64,000 bases of DNA from an uncultured Flavobacteriaceae bacterium (GTDB lineage: Bacteria > Bacteroidota > Bacteroidia > Flavobacteriales > Flavobacteriaceae): contig CAJIZF010000001.1 in assembly GCA_905181835.1 (NCBI GenBank), positions 186,001-250,000 of the forward strand, in the 5' to 3' direction. Below the pieces are notes generated by a model. The model did no database searches. It was given only the letters and a program-made list of their open reading frames with translations, and was not told the DNA's origin. How positions within the stretch are numbered: the stretch's first letter is position 1; the number at the start of each line of letters is the position of its first letter. Below are positions 18,625 through 27,866 of this stretch, piece after piece. The position numbers and the translations under genes are program-made.

Positions 18625-20193
18625 ATGGATTTAACGAAGTATAAATTTGAAGGTTCAGAGATGAATCAAAAGTTGTTAATGGGACATCCAAGCGGATTGT
18701 TTGTGTTGTTTTTCACTGAAATGTGGGAGCGTTTTTCATATTATGGAATGCGGGCTTTACTGGTATTATTTCTAACTTCAGCCTTATTAGATGGTGGTTG
18801 GGCTTGGACCAGAGAAGAAGCTCTTGGTCTTTATGGAACCTATACTATGCTTGTTTATTTTTCTCCAATTTTAGGAGGATTAATCGCAGATAAATTTATT
18901 GGATATCGAAAAGCGGTAGCTTTTGGGGCTTTAATTATGACTTTAGGACACGCTTCTATGGCTATGGACACTCCTTGGGGTCTTTACCTAGGAATTGGTT
19001 GTCTAGTTGCAGGAAATGGTTTGTTTAAACCAAATATTACTTCGATTATTAATGGGGTTTATATCAATGCACAAGACAAAAAAGATGGCGCATTTACCAT
19101 ATTTTATATGGGAGTAAATGCTGGGGCATTTCTTGGAATTATGTTGTGTGGTTACATAGGAGAAACCATCGGTTGGCATTGGGGCTTTGGTTTAGCTGGA
19201 ATATTTATGTTTTTGGGAATGCTGCAATTTTGGTTTGCTCAAGGTATATTTGGTAATGTAGGTTTAGCACCCACCAAAGAAATTGATTTATCGGATGCAG
19301 TTCAAAATAATAAGGATGGAGGCGCTCAAAAAGTTTCTGATAAAGTGCAACGAGATCGATATACTGTAGTTGGTATTTTAGCTATTTTCACTGTATTCTT
19401 TTGGGCTGCATTTGAACAAGCTGGTGGTTCTATGACTATATTTGCGGCAGATTATACCAACAGAGTACTAGAGGGAGATTCAGCGTTGATATTTAGAATA
19501 GCAAACACGCTTCTTACAGTAATACCACTAATGATTATTACTTATGTATTATTACAATTATTTAAAATCACATTTAAAAAATATGCCTTATCTAATACGT
19601 TCTTAGGCTTTAGTTTTTTAATCATATGGTTCATTGTAATTTGGATGCTGTACACTCAATTTAGTCAAGAATCTACAGAAATCCCAGCTTCTTGGTTTGG
19701 GATTTTAAACTCTTTTTATATTATTGCTTTTGCCCCACTTTTTTCTAAAATATGGGAAAGTAAGTTTAATCCGCCAGCCACAGTTAAATTTGGAGTCGGT
19801 TTAATTTTATTGGGTCTAGGCTTTGGAATTTTAGCTTATGGATCTGCCAGTATCCCTCAAGGAGCCCAGACAGCATCGGTTAGTATCATTTGGTTAATTT
19901 TAGCTTACTTATTGCATACCCTAGGAGAATTAAGTTTATCTCCTGTTGGATTGTCATATGTTTCTAAATTAGTGCCAGCTACTAAAATAGGGATGATGTT
20001 CGGTCTATGGTATATTGCTATTGGCTTAGGAAACAAAGCAGCAGGCTCTATGGGAGGTATGATCGATTCCATAACATCAGAATATTCTATGAGCACGTTT
20101 TTCTTAATTTTCACATTCGTTCCAATAATTGCGGGACTGGTGGTAATGAGTTTAACGCCTATCGTAAAAAAATTAATGCATGGAGTTAAATAA
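18625..20193 (+). CDS. POT-family proton-dependent oligopeptide transporter 2
   Basis: The 522-residue paralogue of the preceding gene has FTEMWERFSYYGMRALLVLF, KPNITSIINGVY, TIFYMGVNAGAFLGIMLCGY and FEQAGGSMTIFA, all POT motifs, with about 12-14 TM segments. It is clearly a tandem duplicate with extra sequence in the middle (ILNSFYIIAFAPLFSKIWES). The two copies probably differ in substrate range. It ends before a strong terminator hairpin, so the DPP-POT-POT cluster likely finishes here. Confidence 0.95.
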   Translation: MDLTKYKFEGSEMNQKLLMGHPSGLFVLFFTEMWERFSYYGMRALLVLFLTSALLDGGWAWTREEALGLYGTYTMLVYFSPILGGLIADKFIGYRKAVAFGALIMTLGHASMAMDTPWGLYLGIGCLVAGNGLFKPNITSIINGVYINAQDKKDGAFTIFYMGVNAGAFLGIMLCGYIGETIGWHWGFGLAGIFMFLGMLQFWFAQGIFGNVGLAPTKEIDLSDAVQNNKDGGAQKVSDKVQRDRYTVVGILAIFTVFFWAAFEQAGGSMTIFAADYTNRVLEGDSALIFRIANTLLTVIPLMIITYVLLQLFKITFKKYALSNTFLGFSFLIIWFIVIWMLYTQFSQESTEIPASWFGILNSFYIIAFAPLFSKIWESKFNPPATVKFGVGLILLGLGFGILAYGSASIPQGAQTASVSIIWLILAYLLHTLGELSLSPVGLSYVSKLVPATKIGMMFGLWYIAIGLGNKAAGSMGGMIDSITSEYSMSTFFLIFTFVPIIAGLVVMSLTPIVKKLMHGVK

Positions 20194-20220
20194 GCTTTAA
20201 TTTTAATGAATTTAATGCGA

Positions 20221-20243
20221 AACGCCTCTTTCGAGGCGTTTTT
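20221..20243 (+). terminator. Rho-independent terminator after POT 2
   Basis: AACGCCTC / loop TTTC / GAGGCGTT is a perfect 8-bp stem followed by T residues, 27 bp after the transporter stop and 16 bp before the next start. Confidence 0.85.
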
Positions 20244-20258
20244 AAATAAAATATTGAT

Positions 20259-20801
20259 ATGAAAAAAAAGGTACTAATAGTCATACTCATTTTATTAATT
20301 TCACCTTTGTACGCTCAAGATGGTATTCGGTGGATTTCAATGAATGAAGCTTTAGAGGCTCAAAAAGAAGCTCCAAAAAAAATACTTATGGATGTTTATA
20401 CGAGCTGGTGTGGCCCTTGTAAATTACTTGACAAAAACACTTTTGGAAACAAAGATGTTATCAAGTATGTCAATAAAAACTACTATCCTGTTAAATTCAA
20501 TGCTGAAGGAACAGAATCCGTAACCTATCAGGATTTTACTTATACCAATCCTAATTATCAAGAAGGACGGAAAGGAAGAAACTCTCAACATTTATTAGCA
20601 CACGCTTTAAAAATTACTGGATATCCTACCATTGTTTTTTTTAAAGAAAATGGAGATTTAATTCAACCTGTCGTTGGTTATAAAACTCCTGAGCAAATTG
20701 AAATATTTTTAAAAATGATTGCCAATGATGATTATCTAAAACTCACAACAGGAGAAGCTTGGCAAGAATACCAAAATAATTTTAAAGGAAGTTTTAAATA
20801 A
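20259..20801 (+). CDS. Thioredoxin-family protein, exported
   Basis: The 180-residue protein has a signal peptide (KKVLIVILILLISPLYAQ) and a thioredoxin fold with the active site TSWCGPCKLLDKNTF (Cys51, Cys54), then GYPTIVFFKENGD with the cis-Pro. It resembles DUF255/thioredoxin-like proteins that reduce or oxidise disulfides in the periplasm. It follows its own terminator-isolated start and converges with comEC, their stops being adjacent with no spacer. Confidence 0.88.
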   Translation: MKKKVLIVILILLISPLYAQDGIRWISMNEALEAQKEAPKKILMDVYTSWCGPCKLLDKNTFGNKDVIKYVNKNYYPVKFNAEGTESVTYQDFTYTNPNYQEGRKGRNSQHLLAHALKITGYPTIVFFKENGDLIQPVVGYKTPEQIEIFLKMIANDDYLKLTTGEAWQEYQNNFKGSFK

Positions 20802-22817
20802 CTATCGAATGATGTAGGCTCCTTTTTGAGATGTTGAATGAAAGCTTATATTTCTTTCATAGCAACTTTTCTCCCACAACGGTATAAGTGACTTATAGTT
20901 ATTTCCGTCAACAACTATTAATTTTGGTTTTAAACTATCGAGCATTCTATTTAAATTTATTTTAGGATTATTTATTAGTATGGCAATATCAGCCTTATGA
21001 TTTTTAGGGTAAACCCCTAAGCTATCAACAATTAGAATCATTTTATTTTTATAACTGAATACGGCAGGTATTTTTTTTTCTGAATATTTATTGATGTCAT
21101 AATAAATTCGATAACCTTTTATGGGATAACTATTTTCGAGTTCCTTTAAGGAATCATATTTAAAAATTTCTAACTTTTGCCCTTTTTTATTCCCAATCAA
21201 ACTATGTCGTGTTTTATGAAAAATAATGAGTTCATTTGCTAAATGATACTTCTTTAGAAGCAAATTAGAATAATATAAAATTGAAAGACTTAAAACTGTT
21301 AAAAGAACTATTTTTTGTGTTTTTAGTTTCCAATAAACTGCTATGGTAGTTAGAATCAAATAAGAGAAAATAACTTGATTGAAATTAAATGATATGTCTT
21401 GAAATAAAAAAACATTCTGATCTGCTATCCAGCTTATAAATGAATTAAGAAGTTTAATCAAATAATTATAGCTAAAAGCAAACCAATCTGGCACGTTATT
21501 AATAGACGATAAAAGAATAAGTAGAATACCTAAACAAAGGATAAGTCCAATTATTGGTAAAATAATTAAATTTGTTAGTATAAATAATCCAGGGAATTGA
21601 TGAAAATAGAATAAACTCAGCGGGATAATACCAATTTGTGCTGCCAGTGTTACCGTAATAATTCCCCAAAATTTCTTAAGAATCATATGTTTAGGATAAT
21701 AGATTTTGTTCCATACTGGAACTAACCAAAGAATAAATAAAACCGCTAAATAACTTAATTGAAATCCTACGTGAAATAACCAATTTGGATTAATAATAAG
21801 AAGTGTAAAATAAGAAAGAAAAAGAGTGTTAATAGCATTGGTATCTCTATTAATAATTTTTGCAAATGCAAAAAAAGAAAACATAGTGACTGCTCGAATA
21901 ACTGACGGAGAAAGTCCGGTAAGAAAAGCGAAGCCCCAAAGCATTACGACAATTAAGATATTTAAATATTTTTCACTTTTAAGTATATTTTTTATTGGAC
22001 CTAAAATATATAAAAGTATCATATATATAATACCGATATGTAGTCCTGAAACCGCCAAAATGTGAATAGCTCCAGCTGCAGCATAATTGTCATATAAAAT
22101 TTTACTTATATCACGTTTTTCTCCTAAAACTAAAGCTTGTACAATAGCTAATTCGTTTGGAGTTAAATTATTTTGTTTTAGTTTACTAATTAAAAAACGT
22201 CTTAATTTATTAGCTTGGCCTCTTATTGTAGCTTGACCCTTGCTTTTATTTAAAATCTCCATATTTGAAATGTTAATTTGATGATAAACACCAAGACTTT
22301 TCATATACTTCGAATAGTCAAACTGATGAGGATTTAAAGGAGAAGGTATCTTTTCGATTTTACTATTTACTACTAATAGGTTGTCAACAGCATACATGGT
22401 CGTACCCGAATTTCTTTTTACGTTTAGTAGTAATTTCCCGGTAGAACGCTCATTATGATTTGAAATTACTTCAACAATATATTTAAATTGATAAGCATTT
22501 TTTTTTAATACTTCCTTTATTTTTAATTGAAGAAGATTATGAGTGCTAATTTTTTTTGAATAGTGTTGGTGCTGAAAACTTGGAGTTTGGTATTGATATA
22601 GTGTAGCGCCTAGAAACAAAAAACAAGAGTAGGTAATGACACCAAAAAATATTTTTTGAGGTATTATTTTTCTTGAAATAGTCCAAAAAATAAGAAGAAG
22701 AACAAAGGAAGGAACTAATAAATACCGAAAATCAATAAAGGGTTTAAAACGAGCAACTAAAATTCCAACTGTTAAAAAAAAAGAAAATTTTACAATAGAA
22801 AAATTAATAAATTTCAT
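20802..22817 (-). CDS. ComEC/Rec2-family competence membrane protein
   Basis: The 671-residue polytopic protein has N-terminal TM helices and a DUF4131-like beta domain (about 95-200). The competence domain has HILAVSGLHIGIIYMILLYI near 250, LTGLSPSVIRAVTMFSFFAF near 300, and about eight further TM helices. It forms the inner-membrane DNA channel for natural transformation. The C-terminus (after about residue 560) keeps the shape of a metallo-beta-lactamase remnant but has no HxHxDH motif, so nuclease activity is unlikely. That is common in Bacteroidota members. The first Met lies directly before a hydrophobic helix. Confidence 0.9.
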   Translation of the reverse strand: MKFINFSIVKFSFFLTVGILVARFKPFIDFRYLLVPSFVLLLIFWTISRKIIPQKIFFGVITYSCFLFLGATLYQYQTPSFQHQHYSKKISTHNLLQLKIKEVLKKNAYQFKYIVEVISNHNERSTGKLLLNVKRNSGTTMYAVDNLLVVNSKIEKIPSPLNPHQFDYSKYMKSLGVYHQINISNMEILNKSKGQATIRGQANKLRRFLISKLKQNNLTPNELAIVQALVLGEKRDISKILYDNYAAAGAIHILAVSGLHIGIIYMILLYILGPIKNILKSEKYLNILIVVMLWGFAFLTGLSPSVIRAVTMFSFFAFAKIINRDTNAINTLFLSYFTLLIINPNWLFHVGFQLSYLAVLFILWLVPVWNKIYYPKHMILKKFWGIITVTLAAQIGIIPLSLFYFHQFPGLFILTNLIILPIIGLILCLGILLILLSSINNVPDWFAFSYNYLIKLLNSFISWIADQNVFLFQDISFNFNQVIFSYLILTTIAVYWKLKTQKIVLLTVLSLSILYYSNLLLKKYHLANELIIFHKTRHSLIGNKKGQKLEIFKYDSLKELENSYPIKGYRIYYDINKYSEKKIPAVFSYKNKMILIVDSLGVYPKNHKADIAILINNPKINLNRMLDSLKPKLIVVDGNNYKSLIPLWEKSCYERNISFHSTSQKGAYIIR

Positions 22818-22888
22818 TCAAATCAATTTAAGGTTTACTTAAACTAATTGAGGAGTGTTATAAATATATGATATTTTTTAATAAGAAT

Positions 22889-23353
22889 TCAAATAACCTT
22901 TCTGGCTTCTATAAAGGCTTTTTTCCAGTAATTTTCATCAAGTGATGAGATGATAACTCCTGATGAAGTTGTGGAATGAATAAAAAGTAAGCCTTTTTTA
23001 TTTTTTTCAACGACCAGGCCAACATGATTAATGGTCCTCTTTTTTTTGTTTGTTTTAAAGAAAAGAAGATCTCCTTTTTGAACTTTACTCAATGAAATTT
23101 TTGTGCCTTTTTTTGACATATCACGTGCAGTCCGGGGTAAATTGATTTGTTCGCTTTGAAAGGAGATAAATAGTAATCCGGAGCAATCTATTCCCTTTTT
23201 AGTCATTCCTCCATACTTATATTTTGTGCCCGAATAGGTTTTTGCAAAAGCGATAATTGCATCGGTTTTTGTTTCCTTATAATTTGTTTTTTTGGAGCTT
23301 CCACAAGCAACTAAAAAAAGTGACAAACCGATTACAACAAGTTTTAACTTCAT
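22889..23353 (-). CDS. NlpC/P60 (C40) family lipoprotein endopeptidase
   Basis: A lipoprotein signal (KLVVIGLSLFLVACGSSKK) precedes an NlpC/P60 domain: YKYGGMTKKGIDCSGLLFIS with the catalytic Cys, RTARDMSKKG, GDLLFFKTNK, and NHVGLVVEKN with the catalytic His. It probably cuts the gamma-D-Glu-meso-DAP bond of peptidoglycan. The 154 residues are a single catalytic domain with no binding domain. It overlaps the end of lpxB by 4 bp, so they are translationally coupled. Confidence 0.92.
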   Translation of the reverse strand: MKLKLVVIGLSLFLVACGSSKKTNYKETKTDAIIAFAKTYSGTKYKYGGMTKKGIDCSGLLFISFQSEQINLPRTARDMSKKGTKISLSKVQKGDLLFFKTNKKKRTINHVGLVVEKNKKGLLFIHSTTSSGVIISSLDENYWKKAFIEARKVI

Positions 23354-24465
23354 TTTTTTGTTTCCTCAATGATAAGTTTTGCTGTTTTTTCACTTGCTCC
23401 GATTCCTCCCAATTTATCTTCCAATTCATGATAATCGGAAAATAAAACAGTCCGGTTATCATCGTCCAAGATTTTTGTGAGCTCTCTAGAAACCATTTTT
23501 TTATTAAAATCCGATTGAATCAGTTCAGTAACCGCTTCCTTATCCAATATTAAATTTACTAACGAAATATAGTTGAGTTTAATAATACGTTTAGCGATTT
23601 CGTATGATATTTGATTTCCTTTGTAGCAGACTACCTGTGGAACTTTAAATAAGGCAGTTTCTAGGGTAGCAGTCCCAGAGGTTACCAATGCCGCATAGGA
23701 TACACTTAATAAGTCATACGTTTTATTTAACAATAAATGAACGTTAGAAGTTTTTATAAATGATTTATAAAATAGTTCGTCTTGGCTTGGAGCTCCAGCA
23801 ATTACAAATTGATACATCGAGAAGTCTTCAACAATACTTAACATTACTTCCAACATTTTTGAAATCTCTTGTTTTCGACTTCCAGGTAAAATAGCAATAA
23901 TGGGTCGTTGATCCAAGTTGTTTTCTTTTTTAAACAATCCTACATCTACTTGAGTTCTATTTGAAATTTCGTCAATTAATGGATGTCCTACAAAATGAAC
24001 AGGGAATTGATGTTTGTCTTCATAAAAAGTTTTCTCAAATGGAAGTATCACATACATTTGATCAACATCTCTTTTTATTGCCTTAATTCTACTTTCTTTC
24101 CAAGCCCAAATTTGAGGAGAAATATAATAATGTGTTTTTATTCCTTTTTTCTTTGCCCATTTAGCAATTCGCATATTGAATCCTGGGTAGTCTATAAAAA
24201 TAACTACATCTGGATTAAATTTAACAATATCATTTTTACAAAATGAAATATTTTTAAAAATGGTTTTTAAATTAAATAAGACTTCAACAAATCCCATGAA
24301 AGCTAAATCTTTGTAATGCTTAATCAAAGTACCTCCAATTTTCGACATTAAATCACCTCCCCAATAGCGAATATTGGCATCTTGATCTTCGCGAATGAGA
24401 GCCTTCATTAAATTTGCTCCGTGTAAATCGCCTGACGCTTCTCCAGCAATGATATAATATTTCAT
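23350..24465 (-). CDS. lpxB: Lipid-A-disaccharide synthase
   Basis: The 371-residue protein begins MKYYIIAGEASGDLHGANLM, the hallmark LpxB N-terminus. It continues with YWGGDLMSKIGGTLIKHYKD, FIDYPGFNMRIAKWAKKKGI, YYISPQIWAWKESRIKAIKR, LPGSRKQEISKM and SGTATLETALFKVPQVVCYK. It joins UDP-2,3-diacylglucosamine and lipid X to make the lipid A disaccharide, a membrane-associated step of LPS synthesis. The gene is intact and of family length. It follows a small membrane protein and surE on the same strand. Confidence 0.97.
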   Translation of the reverse strand: MKYYIIAGEASGDLHGANLMKALIREDQDANIRYWGGDLMSKIGGTLIKHYKDLAFMGFVEVLFNLKTIFKNISFCKNDIVKFNPDVVIFIDYPGFNMRIAKWAKKKGIKTHYYISPQIWAWKESRIKAIKRDVDQMYVILPFEKTFYEDKHQFPVHFVGHPLIDEISNRTQVDVGLFKKENNLDQRPIIAILPGSRKQEISKMLEVMLSIVEDFSMYQFVIAGAPSQDELFYKSFIKTSNVHLLLNKTYDLLSVSYAALVTSGTATLETALFKVPQVVCYKGNQISYEIAKRIIKLNYISLVNLILDKEAVTELIQSDFNKKMVSRELTKILDDDNRTVLFSDYHELEDKLGGIGASEKTAKLIIEETKK

Positions 24466-24467
24466 AA

Positions 24468-24755
24468 TTAATAAAACTTAGTAAAAAGTATAATTAACGC
24501 ACTTATAACAGTCGCAAATAAAACTCCTCTGGCCCTGTATATCTGATTTTTTTTTATGAAAATAAAAAAAACAAATAGATTTAATATTGCTCCTAATGCT
24601 ATGATATTTCCAATAACATCTGTTTCAATTGCTTTATTGATAGTTTCCTCTAGACTAAAAGTAGAGAAAAAATAAATATATAAATAGCTTCCTGCTACAT
24701 TAGAAATGATTCCAATTATTAAACCAATAAGTACTTCTTTTTTTAAAGCTTCCAA
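24468..24755 (-). CDS. Small membrane protein between surE and lpxB, unknown function
   Basis: The 95-residue product has three hydrophobic segments (about 8-30, 47-68, 76-92) and few charged residues. Its first 13 bp overlap the end of surE and it lies 2 bp before lpxB, so it is surely part of that operon. I do not recognise a characterised family. The genomic position between surE and lpxB suggests an envelope-related role, but nothing more can be claimed. Confidence 0.8.
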   Translation of the reverse strand: MEALKKEVLIGLIIGIISNVAGSYLYIYFFSTFSLEETINKAIETDVIGNIIALGAILNLFVFFIFIKKNQIYRARGVLFATVISALIILFTKFY

Positions 24756-25519
24756 TTGCTAATGTTTTTAATGGCTTGATGCGCTGTTAAATCATATTTG
24801 GTTGGGGTAATAGATACATATCCATTCTCAAGAGCCCATTCGTCGTTGTCTTCTCCCTGATCATAATTTACAAACTTTCCGCCAAGCCAATAATATTCTC
24901 TGCCTAATGGATTAGTTCTTTTGTCGAATTTTTCTTCCCAAACACCATTCGCTTGTCTACATATTTTTATTCCTTTTAGTTTGGTGTTTGAAATTTTAGG
25001 AATATTTACATTTAAAACGACCCCTTTTGGCAATCCATTGTTCAAACATTCTGAAGTGATTCTTTTTATAAATTCTCTTGAATGTGTAAAATCTGCATCT
25101 AGTGAATAGTCTAGTAATGAAAAACCAATTGCAGGTATACCTTTAGTTCCAGCCTCAACAGCTGCACTCATAGTTCCACTATAAATAACATTAATGGAAG
25201 AATTGCTACCATGATTTATCCCACTTACACATAAGTCCGGTTTTCTTTTTAATATTTCATTGACTGCAATTTTCACACAATCAGCAGGTGTTCCGCTACA
25301 ACTGTATTCAGATTGCGGTTCATTTTTATTAATAACAATAGGCTCGCAATAAAGAGTATTATTGATAGTTATTGCATGTCCCATACCGCTTTGTGGAGAA
25401 TCAGGAGCAACTACCACCACATCGCCAAAATCATTCATTATATCAATCAGAAAGCGAATACCAGGGGCGTTAATTCCATCATCATTTGTAACTAGAATTA
25501 GAGGTTTTTTTGAATTCAT
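24743..25519 (-). CDS. surE: 5'/3'-nucleotidase SurE
   Basis: The 258-residue protein has the SurE signature ILVTNDDGINAPGIRFL (metal-binding Asp-Asp), VVVAPDSPQSGMGHAITIN, YSCSGTPADCVKIAVNEIL, and GINHGSNSSINVIYSGTMSA. SurE is a metal-dependent phosphatase of nucleoside monophosphates and acts in stationary-phase survival. It is the first gene of the surE-(small membrane protein)-lpxB-NlpC unit and overlaps its neighbour by 13 bp. Confidence 0.96.
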   Translation of the reverse strand: MNSKKPLILVTNDDGINAPGIRFLIDIMNDFGDVVVVAPDSPQSGMGHAITINNTLYCEPIVINKNEPQSEYSCSGTPADCVKIAVNEILKRKPDLCVSGINHGSNSSINVIYSGTMSAAVEAGTKGIPAIGFSLLDYSLDADFTHSREFIKRITSECLNNGLPKGVVLNVNIPKISNTKLKGIKICRQANGVWEEKFDKRTNPLGREYYWLGGKFVNYDQGEDNDEWALENGYVSITPTKYDLTAHQAIKNISNWKL

Positions 25520-25678
25520 TATAAGATTTTACTTTAGCTAAAATACATAATAATTACTTCTGAATAATTGTTTTAATACCTTAAGTGTTGTTCCTCTTGC
25601 TTTAACAAAAAATTAGTATCATTTCTGACCTACAGGCAGTATATTTTATATAATTTAGTTGTTCATAAAAAATGAGTT

Positions 25679-27838
25679 ATGAGAATTATGAAAAAGAATT
25701 TTAAAGTTTTACTTGTTGCTGTTTTTGTGGCGATTGCTTCTTGTAGTTTTACTACCAAGAAGTTTGACAATCCAGAAAAAGATAAGTTACTCATAGACTT
25801 AATTACCTACGTCTTGGAAAAAGGACATTATAGCCCCAAGGATATGGATGACGCTTTCTCAAGAAATATTTACAAAAATTTTATAGATGGTGTAGACCCA
25901 TTAAAGCGTTATTTTTTAAATTCAGATATTGAGGAATTTAAACAGTATGAAACTGCTATTGATGATCAGATTAAAATAAAAGAAGTCACATTTTTCAAGC
26001 TAGTCTATACACGTTTGACTGAGAGAATTGCCGAAATAGAAAAAATATATCCTCGGATTTTAGAACTTCCATTTGATTATAGTATTGACGAAGAATTGAA
26101 TGTAGATTATGATAAAATAACATATCCAAAAAATATAAAAGCACTTGAAAATCGCTGGAGAAAACAACTCAAATTTACCACTATTTCAAATTACTACGAT
26201 CTAATCGAAGAAAACGGAACTAATCTCAATGAGAAACCTACAGAAGGAAAAAACGAGGACTACGAAGACCCTAAAAATTTGAATGAAATTGAAATAGAAG
26301 CAAGAGAAAACACAAAAAGTTCCATGAGTGAATATTTTGATTTTGTAAATGATTTAGAGAGTAAAGATTATTTTGGCATATTTTTAAATACCATAGTTGA
26401 AGAATTTGATCCTCACACTAACTATTTTGCTCCCTCTGATAGAGACCGTTTCGAGCTACAAATGTCAGGTAAATTAGAAGGGATAGGAGCAAGATTACAA
26501 AAGAAAAATGATTACATAAAAATTGTAGAAGTGATATCAGGTGGTCCGGCATGGCGTGGTGAACACGTGGAAGTAGGTGACATGATTATGAAGGTGAAAC
26601 AAGAAAGTGAAAAAGAAGCAGTAAGTGTTGTAGGTATGCGCTTGGACGATGCTGTAAAGTTAATTAAAGGACCAAAAGGGACTAAGGTAATATTAACCAT
26701 CAAGCGTGTAGATGGAAGTATCGAAGAAGAAATAATTACCAGAGATGTAGTAGAAATAGAAGAAACTTACGCAAAATCGACCCTTATCAAAAAGGATGAT
26801 AAAAACTATGGATTGATTGATTTGCGGCAATTTTATTTTGATATGCAGAATTATAAGGAGCGAAATGCCGCAAGTGATGTAAAAAAAGAAATTATAAGAT
26901 TGAAAAAAGCTGGAATGGAAGGTCTTATCATTGATTTACGCGGAAATGGCGGGGGTTCTCTAAGAACAGCGGTTGATATGGCTGGACTTTTCATCAAAGA
27001 AGGTCCAATTGTCCAAGTAGCTTCTTCGGGTAGTAAAAAAGAAGTATTAAACGATAATGATGAGGAAATTATCTGGAATGGTCCATTGGTAATATTAGTA
27101 AATGAGCTTTCAGCTTCAGCTTCAGAAATTTTAGCAGCTGCAATGCAGGATTACAAAAGAGCAATAGTCGTTGGGTCTAAGCAATCTTATGGTAAAGGAA
27201 CGGTTCAAAATTTATTAGATTTAAATCAATGGCTTCGCAATAATGAAATGGGTGATATGGGTTCTTTAAAACTAACAACTCAAAAATTTTATAGAGTTAA
27301 TGGTGGTTCAACACAACTAGAAGGAGTTAAAAGTGATGTAGTCATGGCAGATCGATACAGTTACATAGATATTGGAGAAAAAGATTATAACAATCCCTTA
27401 CCCTATGATAAAATCGAGCCTGCAAATTATGAAGTTTGGAATGGAAATATAGATTACGAGAAAACAATTAGCAGAAGTGTCGAGCGAATAACTAAAAGCC
27501 AACAACTAAAATTAATTGATGAGAATGCACAATGGATAAAAAATCGTCGCGACGTTACTACCGTTAACTTAAATTATGAATCCTATAAAAAAGATATAGA
27601 AAGCAGAATCGATGAAACTAAAAAGTTTGATTCAATAGATAATTACGATAATAAATTAATTTATGAATCTTTACCTTTTGAAATTGAACTCATGAAACAA
27701 GATTCAATTCTTTTTAAAAAAAGAAAACGATGGCATAAAAGCTTAGGTAACGACATTTACATAGAAGAAGGTATTAATATATTACAAGATCTAAAGTCAA
27801 CCAATAATAACGGTAAACTAGCTAATGTTAGAGATTAA
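25679..27838 (+). CDS. Carboxy-terminal processing protease (Tsp/Prc, S41)
   Basis: The 719-residue lipoprotein (signal ending VAIASCSF) has an N-terminal TSP/NTD region, a PDZ domain at about 255-350 (GIGARLQKKNDYIKIVEVIS, then VGMRLDDAVKLIKGPKGTKV), and an S41 domain with GLIIDLRGNGGGSLRTAVDM and ELSASASEILAAAMQDY. The catalytic dyad is probably Ser480 and Lys506 (QSYGKGTVQ). A Tsp C-terminal domain follows. It degrades or trims envelope proteins in the periplasm. The first in-frame ATG gives MRIMKKNF; the second Met (25688) is a more natural signal-peptide start. Confidence 0.94.
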   Translation: MRIMKKNFKVLLVAVFVAIASCSFTTKKFDNPEKDKLLIDLITYVLEKGHYSPKDMDDAFSRNIYKNFIDGVDPLKRYFLNSDIEEFKQYETAIDDQIKIKEVTFFKLVYTRLTERIAEIEKIYPRILELPFDYSIDEELNVDYDKITYPKNIKALENRWRKQLKFTTISNYYDLIEENGTNLNEKPTEGKNEDYEDPKNLNEIEIEARENTKSSMSEYFDFVNDLESKDYFGIFLNTIVEEFDPHTNYFAPSDRDRFELQMSGKLEGIGARLQKKNDYIKIVEVISGGPAWRGEHVEVGDMIMKVKQESEKEAVSVVGMRLDDAVKLIKGPKGTKVILTIKRVDGSIEEEIITRDVVEIEETYAKSTLIKKDDKNYGLIDLRQFYFDMQNYKERNAASDVKKEIIRLKKAGMEGLIIDLRGNGGGSLRTAVDMAGLFIKEGPIVQVASSGSKKEVLNDNDEEIIWNGPLVILVNELSASASEILAAAMQDYKRAIVVGSKQSYGKGTVQNLLDLNQWLRNNEMGDMGSLKLTTQKFYRVNGGSTQLEGVKSDVVMADRYSYIDIGEKDYNNPLPYDKIEPANYEVWNGNIDYEKTISRSVERITKSQQLKLIDENAQWIKNRRDVTTVNLNYESYKKDIESRIDETKKFDSIDNYDNKLIYESLPFEIELMKQDSILFKKRKRWHKSLGNDIYIEEGINILQDLKSTNNNGKLANVRD

Positions 27839-27866
27839 TTTAATAATTTTATGATTAAATTAGCAT

